Positions 7,387-16,567 of a stretch of 20,212 nt of DNA are shown here, piece by piece (position 1 is the stretch's first letter; each line of letters opens with the position of its first letter). The stretch is from NCBI GenBank assembly GCA_013202535.1, contig JABMRP010000278.1, positions 1-20,212 on the forward strand, written 5' to 3'. A model generated the notes under the pieces. That model was given only the letters and a program-made list of their open reading frames with translations. It was not told where the DNA came from and searched no databases. The stretch is from Planctomycetota bacterium. Lineage in GTDB: Bacteria > Planctomycetota > Planctomycetia > Pirellulales > Thermoguttaceae. A program made the translations under genes and the position numbers.

Positions 7387-7877
7387 CCAGAGTTCCCACG
7401 GACCAACCGCTGATTCCTTCGGTGCTCGACCGGCTCTTGGACGAGGACCCGGGCGCCACCAAGGAACTGCCCCGAACGCGAAATCAGGTGCTGCGCGAAT
7501 TGAAGCAGAGTGTGCGACGCGATCTGGAAAACCTGCTCAACACGCGCTGCTGCCTGACCGCCTTGCCCGCGGACCTTGAGGAACTGGAGTTGTCGCTGGT
7601 CAACTATGGGGTGCCGGACATCATGGGGACCGACTTGGGGTCCGCCCGGCAGCGCGATTGGTTTCGCCACGTACTGGAGCGCGTGATCGGGCGGTTCGAG
7701 CCCCGTTTCAAATCGGTGAAGGTGGAATTGCTGGAAAACGCCGATCCGGCGGATCGCACGATGCGGTTTCGCATCGACGCCCTGATGCACGCCGAGCCGG
7801 CGCCCGAACCGGTCGTGTTCGATTCGGCGCTGGAACCGGCCACCGGCAACGTCGAGGTGAAGGGAGTGGGCCGATGA
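7383..7877 (+). CDS. tssE: T6SS baseplate protein TssE (gp25-like)
   Basis: TssE is the small baseplate wedge protein related to phage T4 gp25, where sheath polymerisation starts. The 164-residue product has the expected layout. An N-terminal SVLDRLLDEDPG segment is followed by LKQSVRRDLENLLNTRCC at about residues 40-57, containing the conserved LLNTR. Next comes LSLVNYGVPDI and a C-terminal segment RVIGRFEPRFKSVKVELLEN with a FRIDALM strand, typical of the gp25 fold. A short Pro/Glu-rich tail follows. It starts inside the tagJ stop (ATGA, 7383-7386) with GGAGAG at 7366-7371, and ends in an ATGA overlap with tssF. It is therefore one link of a translationally coupled chain. Confidence 0.94.
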   Translation: MTRVPTDQPLIPSVLDRLLDEDPGATKELPRTRNQVLRELKQSVRRDLENLLNTRCCLTALPADLEELELSLVNYGVPDIMGTDLGSARQRDWFRHVLERVIGRFEPRFKSVKVELLENADPADRTMRFRIDALMHAEPAPEPVVFDSALEPATGNVEVKGVGR

Positions 7878-9697
7878 GCGAGGAGTTGCTGCCGTATTAC
7901 AATCGCGAGTTGGCGTTCATCCGCCGCCTTGGGGCGGAGTTTGCCGAGGCCCACCCGAAAATCGCCGGCCGGCTGCGTTTGGGGCCCGATACGGCCGAGG
8001 ATCCCCACGTCGAGCGGATTATCGAAGCGTTCGCTTACCTCAACGCGCGAACTCGGCATAAGCTGGAGGACGATTTTCCCGAGTTGACCGACGCCCTGCT
8101 GGGCGTGCTCTATCCCCATTATCAAGCACCCGTCCCGGCGATGTCGGTGGTGCGATTCGTATTGGACCGCGGCGAAGGCGACTTGACGACCGGCTACACG
8201 ATCCCCGTCGATTCGCCGATGGAAACCGATCCGATCGACGGCAAGCCGTGCCGGTTTCGCACGTCTTATCCGGTAACGCTTTGGCCGATCGAGTTGAAAT
8301 CGGCCGATTTGACCGGGCGTCCGTTTGCGGCCCCGGCGACTCCCTTCTCCGCCGATGCGGCGGCCGTCTTGCGACTCGAGTTGGAGTGTTTCTCCGGGGA
8401 GATGACCTTTGCCAAGCTGCAGACCGACTCGCTGCGGTTCTTCCTGAAAGGACAGGCGCAACACGTATTCGCGCTGTACGAACTTCTCTTCAACAACACG
8501 CTGGGCGTGGCCCTGGCACGGTCGCCGCGCGACACCGAGCCGGTGATCCTGGAGCCCGAGTGCATCCGGCCGGTCGGCTTCGACGCCGACGAGGGTCTCT
8601 TACCCTATCCACCCAGATCGTTTCTGGGCTACCGGTTGCTCTCGGAGTTTTTCACGTTTTGCGAGAAGTTCTTGTTCTTCGACCTGGCCGACTTGGACCC
8701 GCGCGTATTGCCCGACGAGGGAAACAAGCTGGCCGTGTTTATCTACTTGAGCGAGTCGTCGACCGACTTGGAGCAGAACGTCACGTCCGACGTATTCCAA
8801 CTCGGCTGCACTCCGGTGGTCAATCTGTACCGGCGGCGCGCCGAACCGATCACGCTAACGCACGCCCGGACGGAGTATCGCGTGGTCCCCGACGCGCGGC
8901 GTCCCGGTGCCAGCGAGATCCATTCCATCGACCGCGTGACGGCCACTTCGCCCGACAACCAGACGGTCGAGTATCGCCCGTTCTACTCGTTCAAGCACGC
9001 CGTCGAGGGAGACCAGGCGTCGAAGTTTTGGCACGCGACGCGCCGTCGCGTGGGCGGTCCGGGTCAACAAATGACCGAAATGTACTTGTCGCTGGTCGAT
9101 CTGGAGTTTCAGTCGTCGGCGCCGGCCGACTGGACGCTCGACGTGGAAACGACGTGCCTCGACGCCGATTTGCCGCATCGCCTGCCGTTTGGCAAGGGGC
9201 AGCCGCGTCTGCGATTGGAAGGCGGAGCGCCGCTGGAGGCCATCGAGTGTCTCACTCGGCCCACGCAGGCGTTTCGACCGGCACTGAAGCACGGGGCCTT
9301 GTGGAAGCTGATTTCGCATCTTTCGTTGAACCACTTGTCGCTGGTCGACTACGAAGAAGGGGCCGACGCACTGCGGGAGATTCTGAAGTTGTACGACTTT
9401 GCCGATTCGGCCGAGACGCGCTCGATGATCGACGGCGTCCAGAGTGTCGTCAGCCGCCGCATCGTGGGGCGAAGCGGCGGCGGCAGCGGGTTTTGCCGGG
9501 GGGTCGAGGTCACCGTCCAATTCGACGAAGAACGGTTTGCCGGAAGCGGTCTTTTCCTCTTTGCCAGCGTGCTGGAACGATTTCTCGGGCTCTATTGCAC
9601 GATCAATTCGTTCACCCGGCTCGTGGCAACCACCAATCGACGTGAAGGAGCGTTGCGAAGATGGTCCCCAAGGGCGGGCACCGCCGTACTTCTCTGA
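7874..9697 (+). CDS. tssF: T6SS baseplate protein TssF (VasA/ImpG family)
   Basis: TssF forms the baseplate wedge with TssG, TssE and TssK. The 607-residue product has the unmistakable TssF start ELLPYYNRELAFIRRLGAEF, then PKIAGRLRL and a conserved helix around VERIIEAFAYLNARTRHKLE. Family-typical TDALLGVLYPHYQAPVPAMS comes before residue 100. The middle and C-terminal parts contain FFTFCEKFLFFDL and NLYRRRAEPI, and close with a region ending VLERFLGLYCTINSFTRLV. Length is within the usual 580-620. The ATG overlaps the tssE stop with GGGAG at 7862-7866. The gene extends 37 bases into tssG, a longer overlap than at the other junctions. Confidence 0.96.
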   Translation: MSEELLPYYNRELAFIRRLGAEFAEAHPKIAGRLRLGPDTAEDPHVERIIEAFAYLNARTRHKLEDDFPELTDALLGVLYPHYQAPVPAMSVVRFVLDRGEGDLTTGYTIPVDSPMETDPIDGKPCRFRTSYPVTLWPIELKSADLTGRPFAAPATPFSADAAAVLRLELECFSGEMTFAKLQTDSLRFFLKGQAQHVFALYELLFNNTLGVALARSPRDTEPVILEPECIRPVGFDADEGLLPYPPRSFLGYRLLSEFFTFCEKFLFFDLADLDPRVLPDEGNKLAVFIYLSESSTDLEQNVTSDVFQLGCTPVVNLYRRRAEPITLTHARTEYRVVPDARRPGASEIHSIDRVTATSPDNQTVEYRPFYSFKHAVEGDQASKFWHATRRRVGGPGQQMTEMYLSLVDLEFQSSAPADWTLDVETTCLDADLPHRLPFGKGQPRLRLEGGAPLEAIECLTRPTQAFRPALKHGALWKLISHLSLNHLSLVDYEEGADALREILKLYDFADSAETRSMIDGVQSVVSRRIVGRSGGGSGFCRGVEVTVQFDEERFAGSGLFLFASVLERFLGLYCTINSFTRLVATTNRREGALRRWSPRAGTAVLL

Positions 9698-10836
9698 ACG
9701 ACTCGTTGTTCGAGGATGCGTTTCGGTTTGACTTCTTTCAGGCCGTGCGGCTTCTGGAGCAATCGGTCGCCGACGCCCGTGCGCCGCGGTCCGGGGAAGA
9801 CTCCCCCGAGAAGCGGTTCCCGGTGGGCGGCGATCACGCACCGGGGCAAGAGGTCGTTCGCTTTCGCGCGTTGGGGGCACACAGTTTTCCGGCCGGTTCG
9901 ATCTCCTCGCTCCAGCCCCCGCAGGACGATTCGGCCGATCCGTCCCACCGGTCGCCGGCGGAAATGACCGTGGCCTTCATGGGGTTAACCGGACCCCAGG
10001 GCGTGTTGCCGCAACACTATACCTCGTTGGTGATCGAACGCACCCGAGAGAAAGACTACTCCCTTCGCGATTTCTTCGATCTGTTCAACCACCGTGTCCT
10101 CTCGCTTTTTTATCGCGCGTGGCGCAAGTATCGCTTTCCCATCGGCTACGAACATCGCCGTGTGACCGGGGAGGTCGGGACGGGCGATGCGAGCAGGACG
10201 GGCGATTCCCGCGATTCGGAGGACCTGTTTACGCACGTTCTCTATTGTCTTCTCGGCTTGGGGACCGGGGGGCTGCGCCGGCGGATGGAATTCGACGACG
10301 AGGCGCTCTTGTACTATGCGGGCCATTTCGCCCACTATCCCCGTTCGGCCGTGGCGCTGGAATCGCTGCTGACCGACTATTTCGAGTTGCCCTTTGATAT
10401 CCACCAGTTTCATGGTCAGTGGCTTTATCTGAGTGCCGAGGATCAGTCGTCGCTGCCCACCGCGCGGCGTCCGCGCGGGCTCAACGCGAGGCTGGGGGTC
10501 GAGGTGATCGTGGGCCGCCGGGTGTGGGATACGGAGAGCAAATTCCGCCTGCAAGTGGGACCGCTCGATTACCACCAGTTTTGCCGGTTCAGCCCCTCCG
10601 GCGACGTGCTGGCGCCCTTGTGCCAGATGGTCCGGCTTTACGTGGGGCCTCAATTCGATTTCGACGTACAACCGGTATTGGCCGCGGCCGAAGTTCCCTG
10701 GTGCCAACTTGGCGGCGAGGGGACCGACGGCGCTCGGCTGGGATGGAACACCTGGATCCGCAGCGGTCCGGCGGTGCGCGACGCCGCCGATGCCGTCTTT
10801 TCCCTGGAGGGTTACCCATGGACTTCGTCACACTGA
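9661..10836 (+). CDS. tssG: T6SS baseplate protein TssG (VasB/ImpH family)
   Basis: TssG partners TssF in the baseplate wedge. The 391-residue product contains the N-terminal segment AFRFDFFQAVRLLEQS and the family signature AFMGLTGPQGVLPQHYTSLV at about residues 105-124. FFDLFNHRVLSLFYRAWRKY follows, and a C-terminal part contains FELPFDIHQFHGQWLYLSAE. It is somewhat longer than the usual 330-350 residues. Part of the excess is a Gly/Asp/Ser insertion (EVGTGDASRTGDSRDSED) after the YRFPIGYEH segment, and part is a Pro/Ser/Asp-rich stretch near residues 85-100. The ATG at 9661 follows AAGGAG inside tssF. The last 19 bases overlap clpV, so production of all baseplate proteins and ClpV is probably coupled. 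Confidence 0.94.
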   Translation: MVPKGGHRRTSLNDSLFEDAFRFDFFQAVRLLEQSVADARAPRSGEDSPEKRFPVGGDHAPGQEVVRFRALGAHSFPAGSISSLQPPQDDSADPSHRSPAEMTVAFMGLTGPQGVLPQHYTSLVIERTREKDYSLRDFFDLFNHRVLSLFYRAWRKYRFPIGYEHRRVTGEVGTGDASRTGDSRDSEDLFTHVLYCLLGLGTGGLRRRMEFDDEALLYYAGHFAHYPRSAVALESLLTDYFELPFDIHQFHGQWLYLSAEDQSSLPTARRPRGLNARLGVEVIVGRRVWDTESKFRLQVGPLDYHQFCRFSPSGDVLAPLCQMVRLYVGPQFDFDVQPVLAAAEVPWCQLGGEGTDGARLGWNTWIRSGPAVRDAADAVFSLEGYPWTSSH

Positions 10837-13526
10837 AAACGCTGAGTCAGAAACTCAATCCCACCTGCCGCCAAGCCCTCGAAGGGTCGGTCGGGCTGTG
10901 CGTGGCCCGAACCAACTACAACGTCGAGATCGAGCATTGGCTGCTCAAGCTGGTCGAATCGACCGACACCGACCTGGCCGCGCTGCTGCGTTTTTACGAG
11001 ATCGACGCCTCCCGGCTGTCGGCCGACTTGACCCGCGCGCTGGACCGCATGAAGACGGGCAACGCGCGTCCGCCCGGTTTGTCGCCCCTGGTGGTCAACC
11101 TGCTGAAACAGGCGTGGATGGTCGCCTCGGTCGAATTCGGCGTCGCAGCGGTTCGCTCCGGCCATCTGCTTTGCGCGCTGGTTTCCGATGACGAGTTGGC
11201 ACGCACGGCCCGGGGTATGTCGGTTGAACTGGAGAAGATCTCGCCGGAGGCGCTGCGCAAGGATTTTCACGATATCGTGGCGGAAACCTCCGAGGCGGCC
11301 GGTGCCTTGTCGACCGCCGAGGCGCCGACCGCTGGTGGTCGCGGCGCGCCGGGCGTGACCGGCCCGACGAAGACGCCGGCCCTGGATCAGTTCACCGTCG
11401 ACTTGACGGCCGCCGCGGCCGCCGGCAAGATCGATCCCGTGCTGGGACGCGACGCCGAGATCCGCCAGATTATCGACATCCTCACCCGCCGTCGGCAGAA
11501 CAACCCGATTCTCACCGGCGAGGCCGGGGTGGGTAAAACGGCCGTGGTCGAGGGTTTCGCCCTGCGGATCGCCGCCGGCGACGTGCCCACCTCGCTGGAG
11601 AACGTCTCCATTCGCACGCTCGACTTGGGGTTGCTTCAGGCCGGGGCCGGAGTGAAGGGCGAGTTCGAGAACCGGCTCAAGTCGGTCATCGACGAAGTGA
11701 AGTCATCGGTCCGTCCGATTATTATGTTCATCGACGAAGCCCACACGATGATCGGCGCCGGCGGACAAGCCGGTCAGGGCGACGCGGCCAACCTGCTCAA
11801 GCCGGCCCTGGCCCGCGGCGAGTTGCGCACCGTCGCGGCGACCACCTGGGCCGAATACAAGAAATACTTCGAGAAGGACGCTGCCCTGGCCCGCCGCTTC
11901 CAGGTGGTCAAAGTCGAGGAACCGAGCGAGGCGGTGGCCGTGCAAATGATGCGAGGTCTGGCCGGGACGCTCGAGAAGCATCACAAGGTCCGCATTCTCG
12001 AAGAAGCGGTGGACGACGCCGTGCGCCTGTCGCACCGCTACATTTCCGGCCGCCAGTTGCCCGACAAATCGGTCAGCCTGTTGGATACGGCATGTGCCCG
12101 GGTCGCCCTGGCGCAATCGGCCATTCCGCCGGCGGTGGAGGACGGGCGAAGGCGAATCGACCAGTTGACCCTGGAGATCGAGATTCTCACGCGCGAGAGC
12201 CTCACCGGCGGCAACCATCAAGAGAAGCTCGACGAGTTGGCCCAAACCAAGCAAGAGGTCGAGCAGCAGCAGGAGGCCTTGGAAACGCGGTGGAAACAAG
12301 AATCCGAGCTGGTCGCCCAGATCCGTGATCTTCGCCGGCGTCTGGAAGGTGGCGCCGAAGAAACGCCGCCGGACGCCGCCGGCAAGCCGAAAACACCACC
12401 GAAAGCCCCGCCGGAACCCCTCTCGGACGGCCAGCGAGACGAACTTCGCGGGCAGTTGGAGGACCTGTCGCGCCAACTTGCCGACTTGCAGGGCGAGACG
12501 CCCCTGATGCAGGCGTGTGTCGACGGCCAGGCGATCGCCGAGGTGGTCTCCGGCTGGACCGGAATTCCCGTGGGTCGCATGGTCACCGACGAAATTCGCA
12601 CCGTGCTGGCTTTGAAAGAGCGAATGGAAGAGCGAATCATCGGCCAGTCGCATGCCCTGGAGGCCATTGCCCAGCGGATTCGCACCTCGCGGGCCGATCT
12701 GACCGATCCGCGTCGCCCGATCGGCGTGTTCCTGTTCGTCGGTCCCAGCGGCGTAGGCAAGACGGAAACGGCCATCACGCTGGCCGAATTGCTCTACGGC
12801 GGCGATCAGAACATGACGGTGATCAACATGTCGGAGTTCAAGGAAGAGCACAAGGTGTCGCTCTTGATGGGCTCGCCCCCGGGCTACGTCGGCTACGGCG
12901 AGGGGGGCGTATTGACCGAGGCGGTCCGCCGCAAGCCGTACAGCGTGGTCCTGCTCGACGAGATGGAAAAGGCGCACCCGGGGGTGCAGGACATCTTCTA
13001 CCAGGTGTTCGACAAGGGAACCCTCCGCGACGGCGAGGGGCGGGACATCGATTTCAAGAATACAGTCATCCTGATGACGTCCAACGCGGGGACCGATCTG
13101 ATCATGAAGTTGTGTGCCGATCCGGAGACGTGTCCCGACGCGGCCGGTTTGGCCGAGGCGCTGCACCCGGAATTGCTCAACACGTTCAAACCGGCGTTTC
13201 TGGGGCGCGTGACCATGGTCCCGTATTTCCCGCTGACCGACGACGTGCTGCGGAAGATCGTCGAGCTGCAGCTTGGCCTGATCGCTCGCCGGGTGAAAGA
13301 GAACCACGGAGCCGAGTTCCACTACGACAGCGAGTTGGTGGCCGGTATTGCCGCCCGTTGCACCGAAGTGGCCAGCGGGGCGCGCAACGTGGACCATATT
13401 CTCACGCGCACATTGCTGCCGGAAATGTCGGCCGAATTCCTGGGCCGGATGGCCGAGGGCCAGCCGATCAGTTCGGTCGGCGTATCGCTCGACTCCGACG
13501 GGGCGTTTCAATACGAGATTTTGTAG
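10818..13526 (+). CDS. clpV: T6SS sheath-recycling AAA+ ATPase ClpV (TssH)
   Basis: ClpV is the cytoplasmic Clp/Hsp100 hexamer that disassembles contracted TssBC sheath. The 902-residue product has a Clp-N-like domain at about residues 1-160 and two AAA+ modules. The first has Walker A GEAGVGKT at 234-241 and Walker B FIDEAH near 304-309; the second has Walker A GPSGVGKT at 642-649 and Walker B LLDE near 712-715. Between them a coiled-coil middle region carries a Pro/Lys-rich insertion at about 510-538. The ISGRQLPDKSVSLLDTACAR and GSPPGYVGYGEGG pore-loop segments are present. The ATG at 10818 has GGAGG 5 bases upstream. The open frame to 10419 lies within tssG and is rejected. Vicinity of tssG and tagJ separates it from housekeeping ClpB. 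Confidence 0.96.
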   Translation: MDFVTLKTLSQKLNPTCRQALEGSVGLCVARTNYNVEIEHWLLKLVESTDTDLAALLRFYEIDASRLSADLTRALDRMKTGNARPPGLSPLVVNLLKQAWMVASVEFGVAAVRSGHLLCALVSDDELARTARGMSVELEKISPEALRKDFHDIVAETSEAAGALSTAEAPTAGGRGAPGVTGPTKTPALDQFTVDLTAAAAAGKIDPVLGRDAEIRQIIDILTRRRQNNPILTGEAGVGKTAVVEGFALRIAAGDVPTSLENVSIRTLDLGLLQAGAGVKGEFENRLKSVIDEVKSSVRPIIMFIDEAHTMIGAGGQAGQGDAANLLKPALARGELRTVAATTWAEYKKYFEKDAALARRFQVVKVEEPSEAVAVQMMRGLAGTLEKHHKVRILEEAVDDAVRLSHRYISGRQLPDKSVSLLDTACARVALAQSAIPPAVEDGRRRIDQLTLEIEILTRESLTGGNHQEKLDELAQTKQEVEQQQEALETRWKQESELVAQIRDLRRRLEGGAEETPPDAAGKPKTPPKAPPEPLSDGQRDELRGQLEDLSRQLADLQGETPLMQACVDGQAIAEVVSGWTGIPVGRMVTDEIRTVLALKERMEERIIGQSHALEAIAQRIRTSRADLTDPRRPIGVFLFVGPSGVGKTETAITLAELLYGGDQNMTVINMSEFKEEHKVSLLMGSPPGYVGYGEGGVLTEAVRRKPYSVVLLDEMEKAHPGVQDIFYQVFDKGTLRDGEGRDIDFKNTVILMTSNAGTDLIMKLCADPETCPDAAGLAEALHPELLNTFKPAFLGRVTMVPYFPLTDDVLRKIVELQLGLIARRVKENHGAEFHYDSELVAGIAARCTEVASGARNVDHILTRTLLPEMSAEFLGRMAEGQPISSVGVSLDSDGAFQYEIL

Positions 13527-13809
13527 AGAGGGAAGGAGAGACGGTAAGTCCCCCACTCAAGCCCTTCCCTGGAGGGGAAATAGTCACGATTGGCGGCTTT
13601 TTTCACAAAAGGAGGCAACTTCTTTCCAGATGGCACGAAAATCCAATTGAAGAGAGGCGGCGGCCATCCGAAACCTCCGGGCAAAACCGAGGAATTGGAT
13701 GCCGAGACAACGGCTCAAGACACACGGTATTCGAGGTTTCTTCCGCGTCTCCGCGTAGCGGAACCCGCGGCCAACGACCATTTTTTCTTTTCCTAAGAAG
13801 GAGCGAGTC
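13527..13809. other. Noncoding gap between clpV and hcp
   Basis: No supported gene lies in these 283 bases. A small hairpin, TCCGC/GCGGA, is at 13750-13754 and 13758-13762, and a pyrimidine-rich tract with a run of six T follows at about 13790-13799. The hairpin is too far from the T-run for a normal intrinsic terminator. The hcp Shine-Dalgarno AAGGAG is at 13798-13803. Hcp is usually made in large excess over the other components, so an independent promoter would be expected in this gap, but I see no hexamer pair worth marking. Confidence 0.5.
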
Positions 13810-14307
13810 ATGGCATTTGACTGTTTTCTGAAGATCGATGGTGTGCCCGGCGAGAGTAGCGACGACAAGCACAGCGAATGGATCGAAATCCTTTCCTTCA
13901 GCCACGGCGTAAGCCAACCCGCCAGCGGATCGTCCAGCAGTGGCGGCGGCCGGAGTGCCGAACGGTGTGACCATCAGGATTTTTCCATCGTCAAGACGAT
14001 GGACAAGGCGAGCCCCAAACTGGCCCTGTTCTGCTGCAACGGCAAGCACATCAAGGAGGTCAAGATGGAATTGTGCCGGGCAACCGGCGACAAGCAGAAG
14101 TACCAGGAATACGTCATGAACGACGTGATCGTCGCCAGTTGCCGTCCCGGCGGATCTGCCCAGGGCGGTGAAGCGCTGCCCCTGGAGGAGGTCAGTTTCA
14201 ATTACGGCAAGATCGAGTGGATCTACACCGAGACGGACCACAAGACCGGCAAAGGCAAGGGCGACGTGAAGGCCCATTGGGATCTGACGGCCAACAAGGG
14301 TGGATAA
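13810..14307 (+). CDS. hcp: T6SS inner-tube protein Hcp (TssD)
   Basis: Hcp forms stacked hexameric rings inside the sheath and is propelled out of the cell. The 165-residue product begins AFDCFLKIDGVPGESSDDKH and follows the Hcp1 family plan. It has EWIEILSFSHGVSQP, a flexible Ser/Gly loop, then DFSIVKTMDKASPKLALFCC. A central strand region contains KEVKMELCRATGDKQKYQEY, and a final SFNYGKIEWIYTE strand precedes the charged C-terminus. Length is typical. There is no C-terminal extension, so it is a structural Hcp rather than an effector fusion. AAGGAG at 13798-13803 fixes the start. It stands apart from both neighbours by more than 200 bases and may be its own transcription unit. Confidence 0.97.
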   Translation: MAFDCFLKIDGVPGESSDDKHSEWIEILSFSHGVSQPASGSSSSGGGRSAERCDHQDFSIVKTMDKASPKLALFCCNGKHIKEVKMELCRATGDKQKYQEYVMNDVIVASCRPGGSAQGGEALPLEEVSFNYGKIEWIYTETDHKTGKGKGDVKAHWDLTANKGG

Positions 14308-14535
14308 TCCCACGGTCCCGGTGGACCGATCCGGTCGCGTTGTGCCCCAGCCACGGGACGGGAATGTCCATGCCCGTTCCGTGGCACCCGTGCGTCTTAC
14401 CCGGCCGTGCCAAGACCACCGACGAGTCGGCGAGGCGGGAGCAAGCGGCTCGGAACGACCACTCGAGTAGCGATTGTCTGCCGCGACCGACCCCAGAGGT
14501 CTCGCCTTGTTCTTTGCGACTGCCCGGAGCCGACC
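14308..14535. other. Noncoding gap between hcp and vgrG with a strong hairpin
   Basis: This 228-base gap holds a 13-bp stem with one G-U pair. The left arm at 14350-14362 (GCCACGGGACGGG) pairs with the right arm at 14373-14385 (CCCGTTCCGTGGC) across a 10-base loop. It begins 43 bases after the hcp stop. No T-run follows. It may stabilise or end the abundant hcp transcript. The remaining sequence up to vgrG shows no gene or clear promoter, and vgrG has only a weak GGAG about 9 bases before its start. Confidence 0.6.
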
Positions 14536-16521
14536 ATGCCACCAATTACTCAGGAAAACCGACAGATCGCGGTTGAAACGCCGTTGGGTCCGGACGTGCT
14601 TGTGTTGACGTCGTTCTCCGGCGGAGAGGAAATCTCGCAGCCGTTTCAGTTTCGTCTCGAGATGGTCTCGGACGAAGATTCGATCGCCGCCAAGGACATC
14701 GTCGGCAAGAAAATCACCGTCCGCGTCCGTCTGGCCGACGGCACTTCGTTCCGCTACTTCAACGGCATGGTGAGCCGTTTTTCCGCGGGCGGTCGCCAGA
14801 CCGGTCTGCGGCGCTACCAGGCGGAGATGGTGCCCTGGCTCTGGTTCCTTTCCCGCGGTGCCGATTGCCGCGTTTTCCAGAATAAATCGGTGACCGACAT
14901 CATCGAGGAGATTTTCTCGGACCTCGGCTTCTCCGACTACGAGATTTCGGAGATCAAGGGGGAGCATCCGCCGCGAGACTACAGCGTTCAGTTTCGCGAG
15001 AGCCCGTTGGCGTTTATCTCCCGGCTCATGGAAGAAGAAGGGATCTTCTACTTCTTCAAGCACGAAGACGGCAAACACACGCTGGTGATGGGCGACCAGA
15101 AGGGGGCCTATCAAGACTGCCCGGAGAGCGAGGTCGAATACCAATACAGTTACGGCGGCCAAACGCCGGCCAACCGGCTCACCGGCTGGGAACACCGTTA
15201 CGAGTTTACGCCCGGCAAGTGGTCGCAAACCGACTACAACTTCGAGGACCACCCGGCGCGAAGCGAACCGACGCCGGCCAACTTGCTCTTGACCAGCGCG
15301 CCGACGACGGTCGACTTGGACAATATCAACAAGTTCGAGATCTACGAGTACCCGGGCTCGTACACCGACAAGTCGACGGGCGAACGTTACGCGAAGCTTC
15401 GCATGGAAGCGGAAGAGGCGGCCCACGACGTCGTCTCCACGGGCGGCACCTGCAAGACCTTCCACCCCGGCGGCAAGTTCACGATCACCAAGCACGATTG
15501 CGAGGAAGAAGAGGGAAAGGGCTACGTCATCACCACGATCCAGCACTCGGCATCCCAATCGGTCGAAGCCGAGGCGGCCGGCGGCGGGGCCGGCTACGAG
15601 AATTCGCTTACCTGTATTCCGGCCGATGTTATCTTTCGGCCTCGGCGCACCACCCCCAAGCCGGTCGTTCAGGGAGTGCAGACGGCCGTGGTGACCGGAC
15701 CGCCGGGCGAGGAAATCTGGCCCGACAAATACGGCCGCGTCAAGGTGCAGTTCTTCTGGGATCGACACGGCAAGCGCGATGAGAACAGTTCCTGTTGGGT
15801 CCGCGTTTCCCAGGATTATGCGGGCAAGGGCTGGGGATCGATGAACATCCCCCGCATCGGGCAGGAGGTGTTGGTCGAGTTCGTCGACGGCGACCTGGAC
15901 CGCCCGATCATTACGGGCCGCGTCTACAACGCCGACCAGATGCCCCCCTACTCGCTGCCCGACAAGAAAGTGGTCAGCGGGATGATCTCCTACAGCAGCC
16001 CGGGGGGCGGCGGTTACAATGAGATCTCGATGAACGACACCAAGGACGACGAACTGATCACCATTCACGCCCAGTTCGACATCGACACGACCATCGAAAA
16101 CGATCTCCGCGAGCACGTGCTCAACGATCGAACCCGCGACGTGGTCAACGACGAAGCCGTCACCGTCGGCAACAACCAGACGCTGGACGTCGGCGTCGAT
16201 CAAGCGATCACCGTCGGCAATAACCGGACGCTGGACGTCGGCGCCGATCAGACGATTACCGTCGGCGCCAACCGTACATTGAGCGTGAGCGCGTCGGATT
16301 CCGTGACCGTCGGCTCTTCCCGGACCGTCGACGTCGGCACGTCTCAAGACGTAACGGTGGGTACCGCGATGTCGGTTTCGGCGGGCACCGGAATCACGCT
16401 GGAGGTGGGGCCGTCGAAGATCGAAATCAGCCCCACGGGCATCAAGATCTCCGCGCTGATGATCGAGATCAACGGGTCGACGCTAACGGAAGTCAAAGGC
16501 GCGCTGGTGAAGATCAACTGA
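14536..16521 (+). CDS. vgrG: T6SS spike protein VgrG (TssI)
   Basis: VgrG is the trimeric spike that tops the Hcp tube, punctures the target and carries effectors. The 661-residue product contains the gp27-like part (about residues 1-375), with TSFSGGEEISQPFQFRLEMV, the ESPLAFISRLMEEEGIFYFF motif and YEYPGSYTD. The gp5-like OB-fold (about 390-480) contains IWPDKYGRVKVQFFWDRHGK and WGSMNIPRIGQEVLVEFVDG. A C-terminal beta-helix of repeated TVGxN and LDVG octads runs from about residue 535 to 620. A short tail follows, with no toxin domain. The ATG at 14536 is where homology begins; an upstream in-frame ATG at 14407 adds unrelated residues. The genes after it encode an FHA-DUF4123 protein and PAAR, so this is a complete spike cassette apart from an effector. 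Confidence 0.96.
   Translation: MPPITQENRQIAVETPLGPDVLVLTSFSGGEEISQPFQFRLEMVSDEDSIAAKDIVGKKITVRVRLADGTSFRYFNGMVSRFSAGGRQTGLRRYQAEMVPWLWFLSRGADCRVFQNKSVTDIIEEIFSDLGFSDYEISEIKGEHPPRDYSVQFRESPLAFISRLMEEEGIFYFFKHEDGKHTLVMGDQKGAYQDCPESEVEYQYSYGGQTPANRLTGWEHRYEFTPGKWSQTDYNFEDHPARSEPTPANLLLTSAPTTVDLDNINKFEIYEYPGSYTDKSTGERYAKLRMEAEEAAHDVVSTGGTCKTFHPGGKFTITKHDCEEEEGKGYVITTIQHSASQSVEAEAAGGGAGYENSLTCIPADVIFRPRRTTPKPVVQGVQTAVVTGPPGEEIWPDKYGRVKVQFFWDRHGKRDENSSCWVRVSQDYAGKGWGSMNIPRIGQEVLVEFVDGDLDRPIITGRVYNADQMPPYSLPDKKVVSGMISYSSPGGGGYNEISMNDTKDDELITIHAQFDIDTTIENDLREHVLNDRTRDVVNDEAVTVGNNQTLDVGVDQAITVGNNRTLDVGADQTITVGANRTLSVSASDSVTVGSSRTVDVGTSQDVTVGTAMSVSAGTGITLEVGPSKIEISPTGIKISALMIEINGSTLTEVKGALVKIN
16162..16353 (+). 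repeat. 48-bp tandem repeats encoding the VgrG beta-helix
   Basis: Four 48-base units start at 16162, 16210, 16258 and 16306, each opening with ACCGTCGGC or a close variant. Each unit encodes 16 residues, that is two octads of the gp5-type triple-stranded beta-helix. The first two units are nearly identical in DNA, suggesting fairly recent expansion or conversion, and the later ones have drifted. Confidence 0.85.
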
Positions 16522-16567
16522 GGAGACAATCCTCGGCCGCCGGCGCCCGAAACACGCGAGCCAAGCA

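Noticed and set aside
10167..10222. GGACGGGCGAT direct repeat in tssG
   Set aside because: Two short copies in a Gly/Asp-rich loop of a high-GC gene are expected from composition.
10419..10817. Upstream extension of clpV
   Set aside because: It lies wholly within tssG, and family similarity starts only after the ATG at 10818, which has its own GGAGG.
11703..13556. Long open frame on the - strand opposite clpV
   Set aside because: It is antisense to conserved AAA+ sequence and its low-complexity translation has no domain features.
14407..14535. Upstream extension of vgrG
   Set aside because: The added residues are Arg-rich and unlike any VgrG, and the family N-terminus begins just after the ATG at 14536.
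13603..16347. Very long open frame on the - strand opposite hcp and vgrG
   Set aside because: It is antisense to two confidently identified genes, and the Arg/Gly/Val/Leu-rich translation is typical of a shadow frame in high-GC DNA.
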